Notes under the pieces: generated by a model
Database searches by the model: none
What the model was told of the DNA's origin: nothing
Seen by the model: only the letters and a program-made list of their open reading frames with translations
In this document: piece by piece, positions 21,606 through 30,480 of the stretch
How the letters are laid out: the number at the start of each line of letters is the position of its first letter
Numbering within the stretch: the stretch's first letter is position 1
Program-made: the position numbers and the translations under genes
Origin: Sepiola atlantica
Taxonomy: Eukaryota; Mollusca; Cephalopoda; Sepiida; Sepiolidae
Reading direction: 5' to 3'
DNA: 64,000 bases
NCBI GenBank assembly: GCA_963556195.1
Contig: OY744537.1
Location: 18,445,274 to 18,509,273 of the forward strand

Positions 21606-22591
21606 ATGGAGAAGAACAGAAAGAATTTTGCAGTTTTCTATAAAATGAGATTATTAGACATACTGAAAGACTACGTTCATTTTCTCAAGGTTTCCAAACA
21701 AATCACACTGCAAAAACTTGTGGATTTGTTTTTCTTTGATTTTCTATTTCCAATGTATCTTGTTATGCTCATAAAAATGGAAAATAGGAAACAAAAAAAA
21801 CAAACTTAAAATAGTATAAACGTTTTGTCCTTATATGTTGAAGGCTTTGTCAAGAGCGAGACAAGAAAAGAAATACTAAAAAGTAACAACAACGATAAAA
21901 TCTGTATTTTTTGGTTTTTGGTTTTTCCGTTGGATTAATTTCCAAATATTTCATCATGATATAGGTGTTTCATTATTTTAGAGTACTCAATATTACATTG
22001 TGCATATATTAGTATATATATATATGCTAATACGTCATCTCATAACAATTGTTCTATGCTCTTATAAAGGAAATTAAACAACTGTTGTGAGATGTTATGT
22101 GTGTGTGTGGGTGTGTGTATTCAAGTTCCATCAGGGCGTGGTATGCTCATCTGAAAACTCGCTCTCACAGCATGAAACCTATGGGTATAACGAATAAAAA
22201 AAACCTACTTTATATAAACCCAACATTAGTATATACACACAAGCACACAATGTCATGTTTAAATCAACTTAACCATAAATACTATTTTTTTTAGTATATG
22301 TTCATTGTATGATAAAAAAAAAATCTTTATATTTTCTCAATTCAATACAATTAGATGATTCATGATTTCAAAATCATAAGAATGTTACATCTTGAAAAAC
22401 TTACCTTTGTAGCAAAAAAGCAATAGGACTTACCTGAAAAATAAAAGAAAGAAAATATTAATCTTTTCTTTTTTACATACAATGGTAGTTTGATGCTTAC
22501 AGCTTAACCAAACACTTTTTGTCACAACATATGTCACATGTGCAAGCACATGATTCTGAAGTTCACGTGAGTATCAAACACTTTTATAATT
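21606..22591. other. AT-rich spacer
   Basis: Short TA run at 22014-22025. Nothing else recognised. Confidence 0.4.
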
Positions 22592-22734
22592 ATACTAGCA
22601 GGAATATCTGGCGTTGCCCAGGTGGATAACACAAAGTAAGATTTCAAAAAGTGTATGTCATATATGTGGCTGAAGTAAAACATTAATGTAAATGCATAAG
22701 AGAAAAAGAAAGAAGAAAATTGTCCAGCCAAAAA
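22592..22734 (+). repeat. Element Z-like 5' end
   Basis: 'atactagcaggaatatctggcgttgcccagg' type start (22593-22622) as in element Z, followed by a purine-rich 'agagaaaaagaaagaagaaa' stretch; the Z 3' end is not seen. Confidence 0.4.
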
Positions 22735-23284
22735 AAGACCTTTTGTATTGCAATATTGTCTCTATATATATTATGTATGTGTGTGTGTGATTTATAGTAG
22801 TCTCATAATTAATATTGTCTCTATACATATTATGTGTGGGTGTGTGTGGGTGTGTGTGTGATTTATAGTAGTCTAATAATTAATATAGTAATAAATACAC
22901 TGGAATACAAGGTTGGGAAACAACTATATATTTACCTCTTCTGCAGGAGGTTAAGCACAAGGTCAGGTAGGGGATTTAAAAAAACCAGCGTACCAGATGA
23001 AGTACAATCTGGCCAACAAAAAACGCCTGAGCAGCCCCGTCGGCATTCCCTGTTAGGGACGCCTCGGGCACTTAGCAATAAACTAACCCCTTCTCAGAGA
23101 AAAGGTAAATCTTGGTGGTGTGAACCATAACTCAGCCCAACAGCAAGAAAGTTACTGTCGAACTGATTGTCAAGGACGTATCCCAGAAGACGTATTATTT
23201 TATTGCTCTTCCTAACAAATAACAAATACACACTATTTAATATACTTTTTGGACTTGATCCATTCTGGTAATGAGGGATAATTG
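22735..23284 (+). repeat. Repeat Y copy carrying nested insertions
   Basis: Left part 22735-22931 (with a ~75-bp tandem duplication containing (TG)n) ends 'caaggttgggaaacaactat'. After SINE S1 it resumes at about 23193 with 'tattattttattgctcttcc', 'aataacaaatacacac' and runs to the Merlin element at 23285. The uninterrupted paralogue is at 24705-24905. Confidence 0.65.
22932..23165 (+). mobile_element. SINE S1, plus strand, inside repeat Y
   Basis: 'tttacctcttctgcaggaggttaagcacaaggtcagg'-type head (22931-22966), 'gagcagccccgtcggcattc' (23031-23050), 'cctcgggcacttagcaataa' and a divergent tail ending 'ctcagcccaacagcaagaaa'. Inserted into repeat Y at a (TA)/TTATT-rich target. Confidence 0.75.
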
Positions 23285-24189
23285 GGTGCGTGTTTACTGT
23301 AGGGCCGAAAAAAAAAATATCTTTAATTTCAGAAGAGTCAAATAAGAGGGAGATAACTCTAGTTTCAACCACGCTTTATATTAAAATGGATTTTACTATT
23401 GTAATTAATGTAAAATAAAGTTTAAACAATGTATATGTAAAAGGATTATTTAGGAATAAAACAATCACACTGCATTCGGCACCAATGAAAAATAAAATGA
23501 TTTTGAAAAATAAATTAATTATCAAAGAAGAAGAAGGAAAAAAATAGAAAAATACGGAAATGGAAGGGAAAAAAAAACATGAAACAAAGAATAATAAAGT
23601 TTTTGAAATAAATGACAGTTTTACACGGGGTAAAATTCAGCAATTTGTTTGCAAAATAGTTCCCAATGCAGTGTCCTTTCCGAAGAATTTAGTTAGGTAC
23701 AATTCCACCATTTGTGTGTGGGTGCCAGATTCAACTTTGTTCCTTTTTTTTTTTTTTTTTGCCTCATTCCACATTCGTTTTACGTGGTTCGTTGTGGCAC
23801 CTGTTAGTTGATCAACAAAATTGTATTTGGGATTCACACGCAAATGATGGAATCCTTTGGCATCTAGGAGATCGTACGCTCGCCAACAATCAGACACAAT
23901 CGTCGAACCTGGTCTCACATGTTTTTTTATTAAAGGAATTAACATTGCTGCATCTCTCGCCATCACGGTTACCAAAAAACGCACCTTAAATTAATCTGTG
24001 CGCTTGCAAGAAGTCTATTAGTTTAGCATTATCTCTGGTTAAATATAAAATATCTTGCAAGTTCAGAGTGTTAAAATCCATTTTAATATAAAGTGTGGTT
24101 GAAACTTGAAACTAGAGTTATCTCCCCCTATTTAACTCTCCTAAACTTAAAGATAAACATTTTTTTCGGCCCTACAGTAAACAAGCACC
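23285..24189 (-). mobile_element. Merlin DNA transposon, internally deleted, long TIRs
   Basis: Left TIR 23285-23391 and right TIR 24073-24189 are inverse copies over about 105-115 bp: GGTGC(G/T)TGTTTACTGTAGGGCCGAAA at the tip, 'gggagataactctagtttca' in the middle and 'ctttatattaaaatggattt' at the inner end. The right TIR has an 8-10-bp internal duplication ('gtttcaa' twice). The interior encodes a broken Merlin (IS1016/ISXO2-like) transposase. Flanks are 'ggataatt' (23276-23283) and 'ggtaatta' (24190-24197), an 8-bp duplication with one offset, close to Merlin's usual 8-9 bp. Confidence 0.8.
23637..24081 (-). pseudogene. Merlin transposase, N- and C-terminal parts joined by deletion
   Basis: DDE transposase of the ISXO2-like family that cuts the element ends. 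ATG at 24081 (within the right TIR) opens MDFNTLNLQDILYLTRDNAK..LIDFLQAHRLI and stops at about 23988; this resembles Merlin N-termini. The next frame, 23984-23637, is the C-terminal catalytic part: AAMLIPLIKKHVRPGSTIVSDCWRAYDLL (second Asp in SDCW), GFHHLRVNP, NFVDQLTGATTNHVKRMWNEAKKK (catalytic Glu in WNEAK). Full-length Merlin transposases are roughly 270-300 residues; here about 145 codons remain and the zinc-binding region plus first Asp are missing. A poly-Lys run (T13-16 on the plus strand near 23745) follows the Glu. Confidence 0.8.
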
Positions 24190-24704
24190 GGTAATTATAA
24201 ATTTTAAACAATCGTTTAGTTCAATTGAGTAATCTGCATAAACCCCGCATTTTCATAGTTCTTTTCCTTACATAAAGTGTGGGGCTCGTCCAAACATTAC
24301 AGTCAGTTGTTTTCCTACACTTTTTTCTAAACGGTCCAGTTCTTTTTCAATTATTTCTCGAGCTGCAATGGGTACTTGTTTTTTGTTTTTTTTGTCGCAA
24401 AATCGTTTGTATATTATGTTTTAATTGGAATTTCGCTTTTGCCTTTGAGCGAATACATAACCTTTTCGAAAATATGTCAGGAAAACTTGATTTAAGTTCC
24501 CCTTTTACATTTTCTGTACTATTGGAAGTCGCCTTTTACGCTATTACAAAATGTATTTATTGGCAGGTTCCATAAATCAAATAGCTCCATCCAACACAAT
24601 ATAAATTTTTTTAAATCCTCCATGTTTAAAGAAATTTTTTTTAACTTAAACTTTTCTTTCCATCTGTGTTCGTAATTTTGTTAATACAGCAATAAATAGC
24701 CCAA
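24190..24704. other. Spacer, possible coding relic
   Basis: On the minus strand 24400-24260 gives a short hydrophilic run (REIIEKELDRLEKSVGKQL) without a recognised family. No other signal. Confidence 0.3.
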
Positions 24705-24905
24705 TACAAAATTGGCTTGTTCCTAATCTTTTGTATTGTAGTCCAACAGTTAATATAGGAATACATACACTCGAATACAAGGTTGGCAAACAACTATATA
24801 TTATTTTATTTCTCTCCCTAACACATAACAAATACACACACTAATATAGTCTATTTCAGACTCAGTTCATTTTGGCAGTGAAGGGTGTTTGCCACTCCAC
24901 AAAAC
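24705..24905 (+). repeat. Repeat Y, uninterrupted copy
   Basis: 'cttttgtattgtagtccaa', 'acactcgaatacaaggttgg', 'caaacaactatatattattt', 'aacacataacaaatacacac', 'cagttcattttggcagtgaa': the same order as 22735-23284 but without SINE or Merlin. Confidence 0.7.
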
Positions 24906-25259
24906 ATGTGGGTGTGTGTGCGTCCACGCATCTATATACATATATATATATAGTCTTGGAAGTTTCTCAACCATTAAAACTATATTAAAAAACCCCCAAA
25001 AAAAACCAAAAAACCTTAAGTCCCAAGTCGTTCAGTGGAAAATCACTCATGTAAGTAAATTTAACTTTTTCAGTTATTATATTAGTTTGCTTCTAACATT
25101 ATTTAAGGGATCATCAGTTGTTTACCATGAAAAACTATATATATATGAAATCATAAATTAGTAATATACTATTATTATTTTCGATATATCAGCAGCTGTC
25201 AGCAAAGCTCTTCATAAAAATGAATAGAGCACTCTTTGACGGCTGATATTGTTTATATA
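24906..25259. other. AT-rich spacer
   Basis: Short TA runs at 24935-24950 and 25135-25145; no gene. Confidence 0.4.
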
Positions 25260-25410
25260 AACAGTAAGATTTTCCTTTCTCCACTTGTGCAGATGGTGTA
25301 CTTCATAAAAGCTTTAACTGTCAGAAAAAAACAATCGAGTTTCAATCTGAGTGAAGCACTTGCATGTCAAGCCACACTGAAGAGCTGTGATACAGTGAAA
25401 CAGTCTGTGG
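25260..25410 (+). mobile_element. SINE-like element ending in a hammerhead ribozyme
   Basis: Upstream of the ribozyme, 'cgagtttcaatctgag' (25336-25351) resembles a pol III B box, about 25 nt before stem I, the same arrangement as in the other ribozyme elements at 26.0, 60.4 and 14.5 kb. The A box is not clear. The element ends in the intact minimal ribozyme and is followed by (TA)n. Confidence 0.55.
25371..25410 (+). ncRNA. Type I hammerhead ribozyme, minimal, intact core
   Basis: Self-cleaving RNA. Stem I CCACA (25372-25376) / TGTGG (25406-25410); core CTGAAGA (25377-25383, position 7 is free in the consensus CUGANGA); stem II GCTGT (25384-25388) / ACAGT (25392-25396) with loop GAT and a G-U closing pair; GAA (25397-25399); stem III ACAGT (25400-25404) with only A15.1-U16.1 and one C-G pair; cleavage-site C17 at 25405. 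All conserved residues are present. Hammerheads with such a short stem III are known from Penelope-like elements and retrozymes and tend to work better as dimers. Confidence 0.75.
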
Positions 25411-25435
25411 ATGGCATATATATAATATATATATA

Positions 25436-25578
25436 CAGGGTGTCTCAAAAAAATGTACTCACTCGTAGAATGACGAGAAAACTTTGCTTCATCGCTCCAC
25501 ACAATTTTGTGTGCAAACTCGACATCTTCTGCACATTTTGCCATTCTAAGAGTGAGTACATTTTTTTGAGACACCCTG
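25436..25578 (-). mobile_element. 143-bp mariner micro-element with transposase remnant
   Basis: Perfect 27-bp TIRs (CAGGGTGTCTCAAAAAAATG.. at 25436-25462 and its reverse complement at 25552-25578), extendable to about 37 bp with one mismatch, and TA on each side (25434-25435, 25579-25580). The ~70-bp interior on the minus strand encodes DVEFAHKIVWSDEAKFS, the block around a catalytic Asp in mariner/Tc1 transposases ('..xWSDE..F'). So this is an extreme internal deletion of an autonomous mariner. Confidence 0.85.
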
Positions 25579-25599
25579 TATATATATATATATATATAT

Positions 25600-25846
25600 A
25601 TAATTATTTACCTCTTTGCCAGGAGGTTAGACAAAAGGTCAGGTGTGGTTTTTAGAAGCCAGTGCACTCGGATAAGCATACTATTGCTAACAAAAAAATC
25701 CTGTGCAGCTCCATCGACATTCTCCAGACAATGAGCGATAAACTAACCCCTTCTCAGTGAGAAGGTAAAGCCTGGGAGGGTGGACCTCCTATTATTGAAC
25801 AGAACCATACCTCAGCCTAACAGTGACAAAGCCATTGTCAGACTAA
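25600..25846 (+). mobile_element. SINE S1, plus strand
   Basis: 'tttacctctttgccaggagg' head, 'gtgcagctccatcgacattc', 'atgagcgataaactaacccc', 'gcctgggagggtggacctcc' and tail 'cagcctaacagtgacaaagc'. Lacks ~15 bp of the 'taggg(g)cgcctc' segment present in other copies. Confidence 0.75.
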
Positions 25847-25847
25847 C

Positions 25848-25934
25848 TTGTATCATAATTCTATGATACAACATGATGAGGCTTGATCTTCTTCAAGATC
25901 TAACCTCATCAGGCCACAACTGACTTATGTGGCC
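25848..25934 (+). other. Three consecutive hairpins
   Basis: Hairpin 1: TTGTATCAT/ATGATACAA, 9-bp stem (25848-25871). Hairpin 2: GATGAGG..GATCTT/AAGATC..CCTCATC, about 15 of 16 pairs (25875-25910). Hairpin 3: GGCCACA/TGTGGCC, 7-bp stem (25912-25934). Located between SINE S1 and the ribozyme dimer. Right of hairpin 3 stands AAAACGTATAC, the same string as in the second ribozyme unit. Confidence 0.8.
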
Positions 25935-26063
25935 AAAACGTATACTATATATATACATAAGCTGTTCAGAACTGGCCTATCGGTTAGCGACGTTGGATTG
26001 GGGTTGAAAAATACTTGTAATCCAGGGTTTCGAATCGTGTGACCGGTAGTGAATAGTAGTACT

Positions 26064-26115
26064 TCTATGCTGATGAGTCTTGATTGAAAAGAGACGAAAC
26101 GTATACGTCCATAGA
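26064..26115 (+). ncRNA. Type I hammerhead ribozyme, unit 1, intact
   Basis: Stem I TCTATG (26064-26069) / CATAGA (26110-26115), 6 perfect pairs; core CTGATGA (26070-26076); stem II GTCT (26077-26080) / AGAC (26092-26095) with an 11-nt loop; GAA (26096-26098); stem III ACG (26099-26101) / CGT (26106-26108) with loop TATA, the whole ACGTATACGT being palindromic; cleavage-site C17 at 26109. All conserved core positions are present and G10.1-C11.1 is canonical. Predicted cut between 26109 and 26110. Confidence 0.88.
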
Positions 26116-26389
26116 TAAATAAACAATAACAAATATTTATATTTGAAGCTCCTCGTTAAAAAGTAGAGCACTGTAAATGGTAGTAATAACACAGCGTGAC
26201 GTCACTTGCTTTATATGCATCATTCCTTCACTTATAGAAGTTGAATGCCTGTATGTCTCGCCGCCTTTAAATGTGTTACAATTATCATTGTTCAGAACTG
26301 GCCTATCGGTTAGCGACGTTGGATTGGGGTTGAAAAATACTTGTAATCCAGGGTTTCGAATCGTGTGACCGGTAGTGAATAGTCGTACT

Positions 26390-26441
26390 TCTATGCTGAT
26401 GAGTCTTGATTGAAAAGAGACAAAACGTATACGTCCATAGA
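26390..26441 (+). ncRNA. Hammerhead ribozyme, unit 2, G12 lost
   Basis: Same fold as unit 1: stem I 26390-26395/26436-26441, CTGATGA 26396-26402, stem II 26403-26406/26418-26421. The conserved G12 is A (26422), turning CGAAAC into CAAAAC, a typical CpG decay. Expected to be inactive or very slow. Confidence 0.8.
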
Positions 26442-26459
26442 TAAATAAACAATAACAAA

Positions 26460-26463
<4 letters not shown>

Positions 26464-26511
<48 letters not shown>
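26464..26511. repeat. (TA)n microsatellite
   Basis: About 23 TA units directly after ribozyme unit 2. Confidence 0.9.
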
Positions 26512-26513
<2 letters not shown>

Positions 26514-27239
26514 TCTTGTATTTAACATATATATATCGTATTTAACAGAGCTACTGTTGTTTTTTAGTTAACTTAGTTATATGTTTATTCTCTGTCCGCC
26601 CACAATATTTTACAAGTTCAAATTAGAGCATGTCCTTGACGCTAACAAAAGCAGTATAACTACATGGAGGGGAAATGTAAAAATCTATTCATCGATATTC
26701 GATTTTTCAATTATGTGTTGAAAATCAATATCCAATCCCTAAAAGTTAAACCCATCCCTCCTCTCCCCGGGCCTAGAGGGTGATTGTTCCAACAGGCAGT
26801 TTTGTTGTGGATCATTTATCAGGATCTTTCAATAATAATAAAGACTCTCTCGGATGCTGCAAGTCGGGAAGAGGTCATACATATAATAATGACTAGGTGC
26901 TTGCGCGCGGTACCACCACGGGGGAAATATTTGACAACTATGTGCAAATATTTCTCCTATTTATCCCAGTCCGTGTTGTGGCTTACAGTTTAGAACACGC
27001 AAAAATAAATTGGAGGCGAAAAAGACATTTTTATGGTATGTACAGTATAGATGACATCAAGACGACATGAGTGTGAGTTTTGCAAGCTAATTAAGTTTTA
27101 TTCTATAATAGTATTCACTGTCAGATTACGTATTTGAATTACACCTTTATCGAATACTAGCCGGCTTGCTATCGCTTTGCAAAGTTTGCAACTTGAAATA
27201 AAAATTTTAAATAATCAACATCTCATTCATAAGTTTGTT
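26512..27239. other. Spacer
   Basis: No gene recognised. 'actagccggcttgctatcgc' near 27157 resembles an element Z 5' start but no further match follows. Confidence 0.35.
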
Positions 27240-27510
27240 GTAATCATCGTTCATCATGATATTAGGTTTAACGTTCGTTTTACCTGCTGGCATGTGTTGG
27301 ACGGCTTTTCAGAAAATTAACTTCCAAACTTATTTCTGCTCAGGTTTCTTCAGAAATTATTTTCATTAATTGAGGGAAGATTTTTATAGGCCGGATGTCC
27401 TTTCTAACACTAACTCAGTGAGGTGATGGGGACCAGCATTTTCATCAAGACATTTTCTCTAGGTGATTGTCCACCAAGGCTAAAGGGCACTTGACCTACC
27501 CTCAAACACG
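27240..27510 (-). mobile_element. RTE-type LINE 3' end, minus strand
   Basis: Reverse complement of the 3' UTR seen at 62980-63145: plus-strand 'tttacctgctggcatgtgtt' + 'ggacggcttt', then 'aggccggatgtcctttctaa'. ~270 bp, no ORF left. Confidence 0.7.
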
Positions 27511-28790
27511 AGACAAAAGCTTTCACATTTATTCATATAGATAAACATTAATATTTTAGTAATTTTGATACAAATTTATTTATCTTTTAAATAAAACTGT
27601 AAAGAAATGAAAAGAAAGAAATCAATTCGCCTGAGCGATGGTGTGTGTGGGGGGATTTTTTTTTTGTTAACTTAACAATTTACACATGGACGGCAAATTG
27701 TTGAAAATGAAGTCAGTCCCTCTAAGGAAAAGGCTGGAAATGAACATTTGAACAAAAAAGCAAAACATTTGTCCACGAAATAAAACTATATTCCTAAACA
27801 AAACTATTTATATTTAAATCAAAACAATCATTGAACTTAAAAAAATCATAAAAAGAAAATTTGGCATCGCTAATGGGAGGGAGGGAGGGAGGGAGGGAGA
27901 GGGAGGGAGGGAGGAGAGAGAGAGGGTGAGAGAGTGGGAGTGAGAAAGAAAGGAAGCAGTCACGTCCCCCTCACTCTATGAAGTCATCTTACTACGTTTA
28001 TCTTCCTTCCTAGTTAGCTCAAATATATTAGTTTTCATTTAAATTATCTCCCTTGAAAATTAATATTTTAAGAAAGGTTTTGCTAATTTATCCTTTTTTA
28101 AAATGAAATCACTTTAATTACTGTTAATATTGACATAACTATTGCTTATATATAGGTAAAATAGGACAATAAAATTAGAAATACAAACCATTAATTTATT
28201 ATAAACTGCTTACAAAACAGTTATGAAAATTATTCATACAAATCGCTGTGTTTTGGGTCTTTGGTCTCTACTATATATACAGTATTTTAAAAGACTATCT
28301 TGTATTATTGATTTAAATAATAATGGAGCCGTTTTGATGGTAATATAGGTGTGATATGATAATATGTACACCACCCAAAACTCCTCCATGTGACAGAGCA
28401 ACATATTTGCTGGCCATGAAAACGAAATGGTAGAAATTAAACTTAACGGAGCAAAAGTAACCCAAGCCTATTACTACAGGCTACCTGTCTAATAGTTAAA
28501 GTCGACGAAGGTAGGGATAAGGTTTTTAAAAAATGTAACTTCATTTATCTAGATACCCAATGTGTAAGAAATGTTATTTTTGTCCGAGTCATTTGAATTT
28601 GAATTCAGTTAAAATTCTTCTATTAATTTATGCAAGTTAATCATTTTCAGACATCATAATAAGCTCACTGAAGAAGAAAATCTTTAAACAAAAAAAAAAA
28701 AAAAGAAAAAGAAAAGCAAGAAAAAGAAAATAATTCGTAGAAAGTAAGCAACTTTAATTCAAGAGATTTAACTTAACCTACCGGAACTAG
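27511..28790. other. Spacer with (GGGA)n
   Basis: (GGGA)n at about 27876-27922 and an A/G-rich stretch at 28685-28735. No gene or transposon recognised in the remaining AT-rich DNA. Confidence 0.4.
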
Positions 28791-28794
28791 AATA

Positions 28795-29320
28795 TCATAC
28801 AAGGTTACCTACTCCTTCGAAAATGACAATAATAGAATTGTTAATAAAATCTACAATTCTTTCTGCAATCCAACGATATTTGGTACAAATAAACTTCAGT
28901 TTATGCCTGACATTTCCACCAAGTTTCAAGCATAAATGTCTAACAGTTTCTGTTTTATCGCCATTTGATGATAAGCATACTTGTATATGACGTGCAAAAA
29001 TTGGCAATACCTCTGACATGTTCCTCTCTTAGCACTGTCCTGATTTTGGCTGTGTTGACTCTTCGGTTCAGAAGCAGCCTAGAGATTGTTTGGTAAACAT
29101 TATCTTTGAGATAGCCCCACAGATCAAAATCTAGGAGGTTATGGTCTGGTAAGTGCAAAGCCCATTCAGGTTCAGACTTCCTACTAATGAGACGATCATC
29201 AAATCATTGAACGGTGGTAAAACAAAGACTGTTGAACATTTGTGGCTGAGACTTGGTGGGAAAGTCAAGCATAAACTGATTCCATGGGTGGCATTTTCTT
29301 ATGGCCACTCTGTATATTTA
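28795..29320 (-). pseudogene. Mariner/maT-like transposase C-terminus with inverted duplicate end
   Basis: Minus-strand 29158-28955 gives LPDHNLLDFDLWGYLKDNVY, the block with the last catalytic Asp in mariner-like transposases ('SPDL.PLDFFLWGYLK'), then after a frameshift ARHIQVCLSSNGDKTETVRH, the usual C-terminus ('R...C...NGGHIEH..'). The 3' part (28905-28990) is repeated in inverse orientation at 29195-29290 ('catttgtggctgagacttgg', 'aagtcaagcataaactgatt'), followed by 'ggccactctgta'. The N-terminal half is absent. Confidence 0.7.
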
Positions 29321-29715
29321 GCAAAATTATTATATAGATTGTCTGAATGTCAGTCTGTGAGAAAAGAACTGAGGAGCTGGAATGAGAGGACGATAAATTG
29401 ACAAACTAGAATAAGCTCATTAGGTTTTCATATATCATCGCTTACTCCAAGAAGACTGCAGTTCTCTAATGGAATTATTACTGTTTAACTCATTGCTTCT
29501 CAAACGAGTCGAACTGAGTTCCACCCCAGGGGAAGAATTTCAAATCCAAGGGGAGGAATTTAAGTCAGTAGACAAGAACCAACTCGAATGGGATTATTAG
29601 ATTATAAATATATATCAAACTAACTGATATACAAGTTCAAGGACGGGTTTATAAATTAAACACATTTGAAACATTTAATAAGTTTAAGAGACTAGAGCCC
29701 CAAATACTTCAAATA
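29321..29715. other. Spacer
   Basis: No feature recognised. Confidence 0.4.
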
Positions 29716-29719
29716 CTCA

Positions 29720-30480
29720 TTATATTCGGTTTAACATCCATTGTACATGGTGACATGTGTTGGACGGCTTTTAGAAAAAGTAACCTAGATCTGCCAGGTC
29801 ATTATTTATCCTAATTTCTCTTAAATCCATTCTTACGATTTCTTCCCATGTTTTCCTTGGCCTTCTTCATTACTCCATGCAACACATGCTCTTAACCCTC
29901 AATGGCCAGGTTTCACTTCCATACATCATCAAACTGCGTATAAATGCCTGATAGACTCTTCCGTTGGTCGACAGTGATAACACTTTGCTGGTTAATAATT
30001 GCAGGAATTCCCTGAACTTACTCCATACACTGATAACTCTTGGAATCATACTAGCACATGCTTCAACCTGTGCTTCAATACGCAGCAAGGTAACAAAACT
30101 TCTCAACAACCTCAATAGCTTCACCATCGAGATATACTTTACTGACATCCGAATTCCCATCTATCACCATTGTCTTACACTTCTTGCACACAAATTGGTT
30201 ATAAACTCTTTCAACCTACCAGTAATTCCACTGCAGTTCTTGTGTACTCAATGCTTACTGGTGCTACAATAAATTGAATTGCACCTTACTCCCTTTCCAC
30301 AAACTGAGCATTTCCTTATTTGAGGCAAGATTTTTATAGGCTGGATGTCCTTTCTGACACCTACCCAGTGGGGTGATGGGGATGGGGGGGGGGGGGGGTG
30401 ATGGAGGGGGGGGGCAGTGTTTTTATTGTGACACCATCTCTAAATGATTGCCTACCAAGTCTAAAGAGCGCTTCATCTGC
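29720..30480 (-). pseudogene. RTE-like LINE, RT C-terminal region and 3' end, minus strand
   Basis: Minus-strand frame 30160-29870 encodes SVWSKFREFLQLLTSKVLSL, then GRVYQAFIRSLMMYGSETWPL, a region conserved downstream of the RT active site in RTE-type elements of molluscs ('W.KFrell.lLtsk.lsl..kg.vY.acvRs.mlYgsEtWpl'). The family 3' end 'acatgtgttggacggctttt' is at 29750-29772 on the plus strand. A poly-G tract (30384-30408) sits near the 5' side. 5'-truncated and frameshifted. Confidence 0.75.

Larger units (their letters stand above)
25964..26464 (+). mobile_element. Tandem dimer of a tRNA-headed hammerhead element (retrozyme-like)
   Basis: Two nearly identical ~180-bp blocks (25964-26140 and 26290-26464) offset by exactly 326 bp. 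Each starts 'gttcagaactggcctatcgg', has an A-box-like 'tcggttagcgac', a B-box-like GTTTCGAATCG (26027-26037 in unit 1) and ends in a type I hammerhead followed by 'ataaataaacaataacaaat'. The 145 bp between blocks completes the monomer. tRNA-like promoter plus hammerhead in a tandem of a few-hundred-bp units is the architecture of schistosome Sm-alpha and animal retrozymes. Flanked by (TA)n on both sides. No protein coding. Confidence 0.75.

Noticed and set aside
21407..21643. Poly-Leu and poly-Ile ORFs
   Set aside because: Translation of the trinucleotide repeat array, no start context or family.
24240..24600. Missing N-terminal half of the Merlin transposase
   Set aside because: It lies outside the right TIR (24189) and its translation lacks Merlin zinc-binding cysteines.
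27878..27950. CRISPR-like or regulatory purine array
   Set aside because: Simple (GGGA)n repeat without spacers; eukaryotic context.
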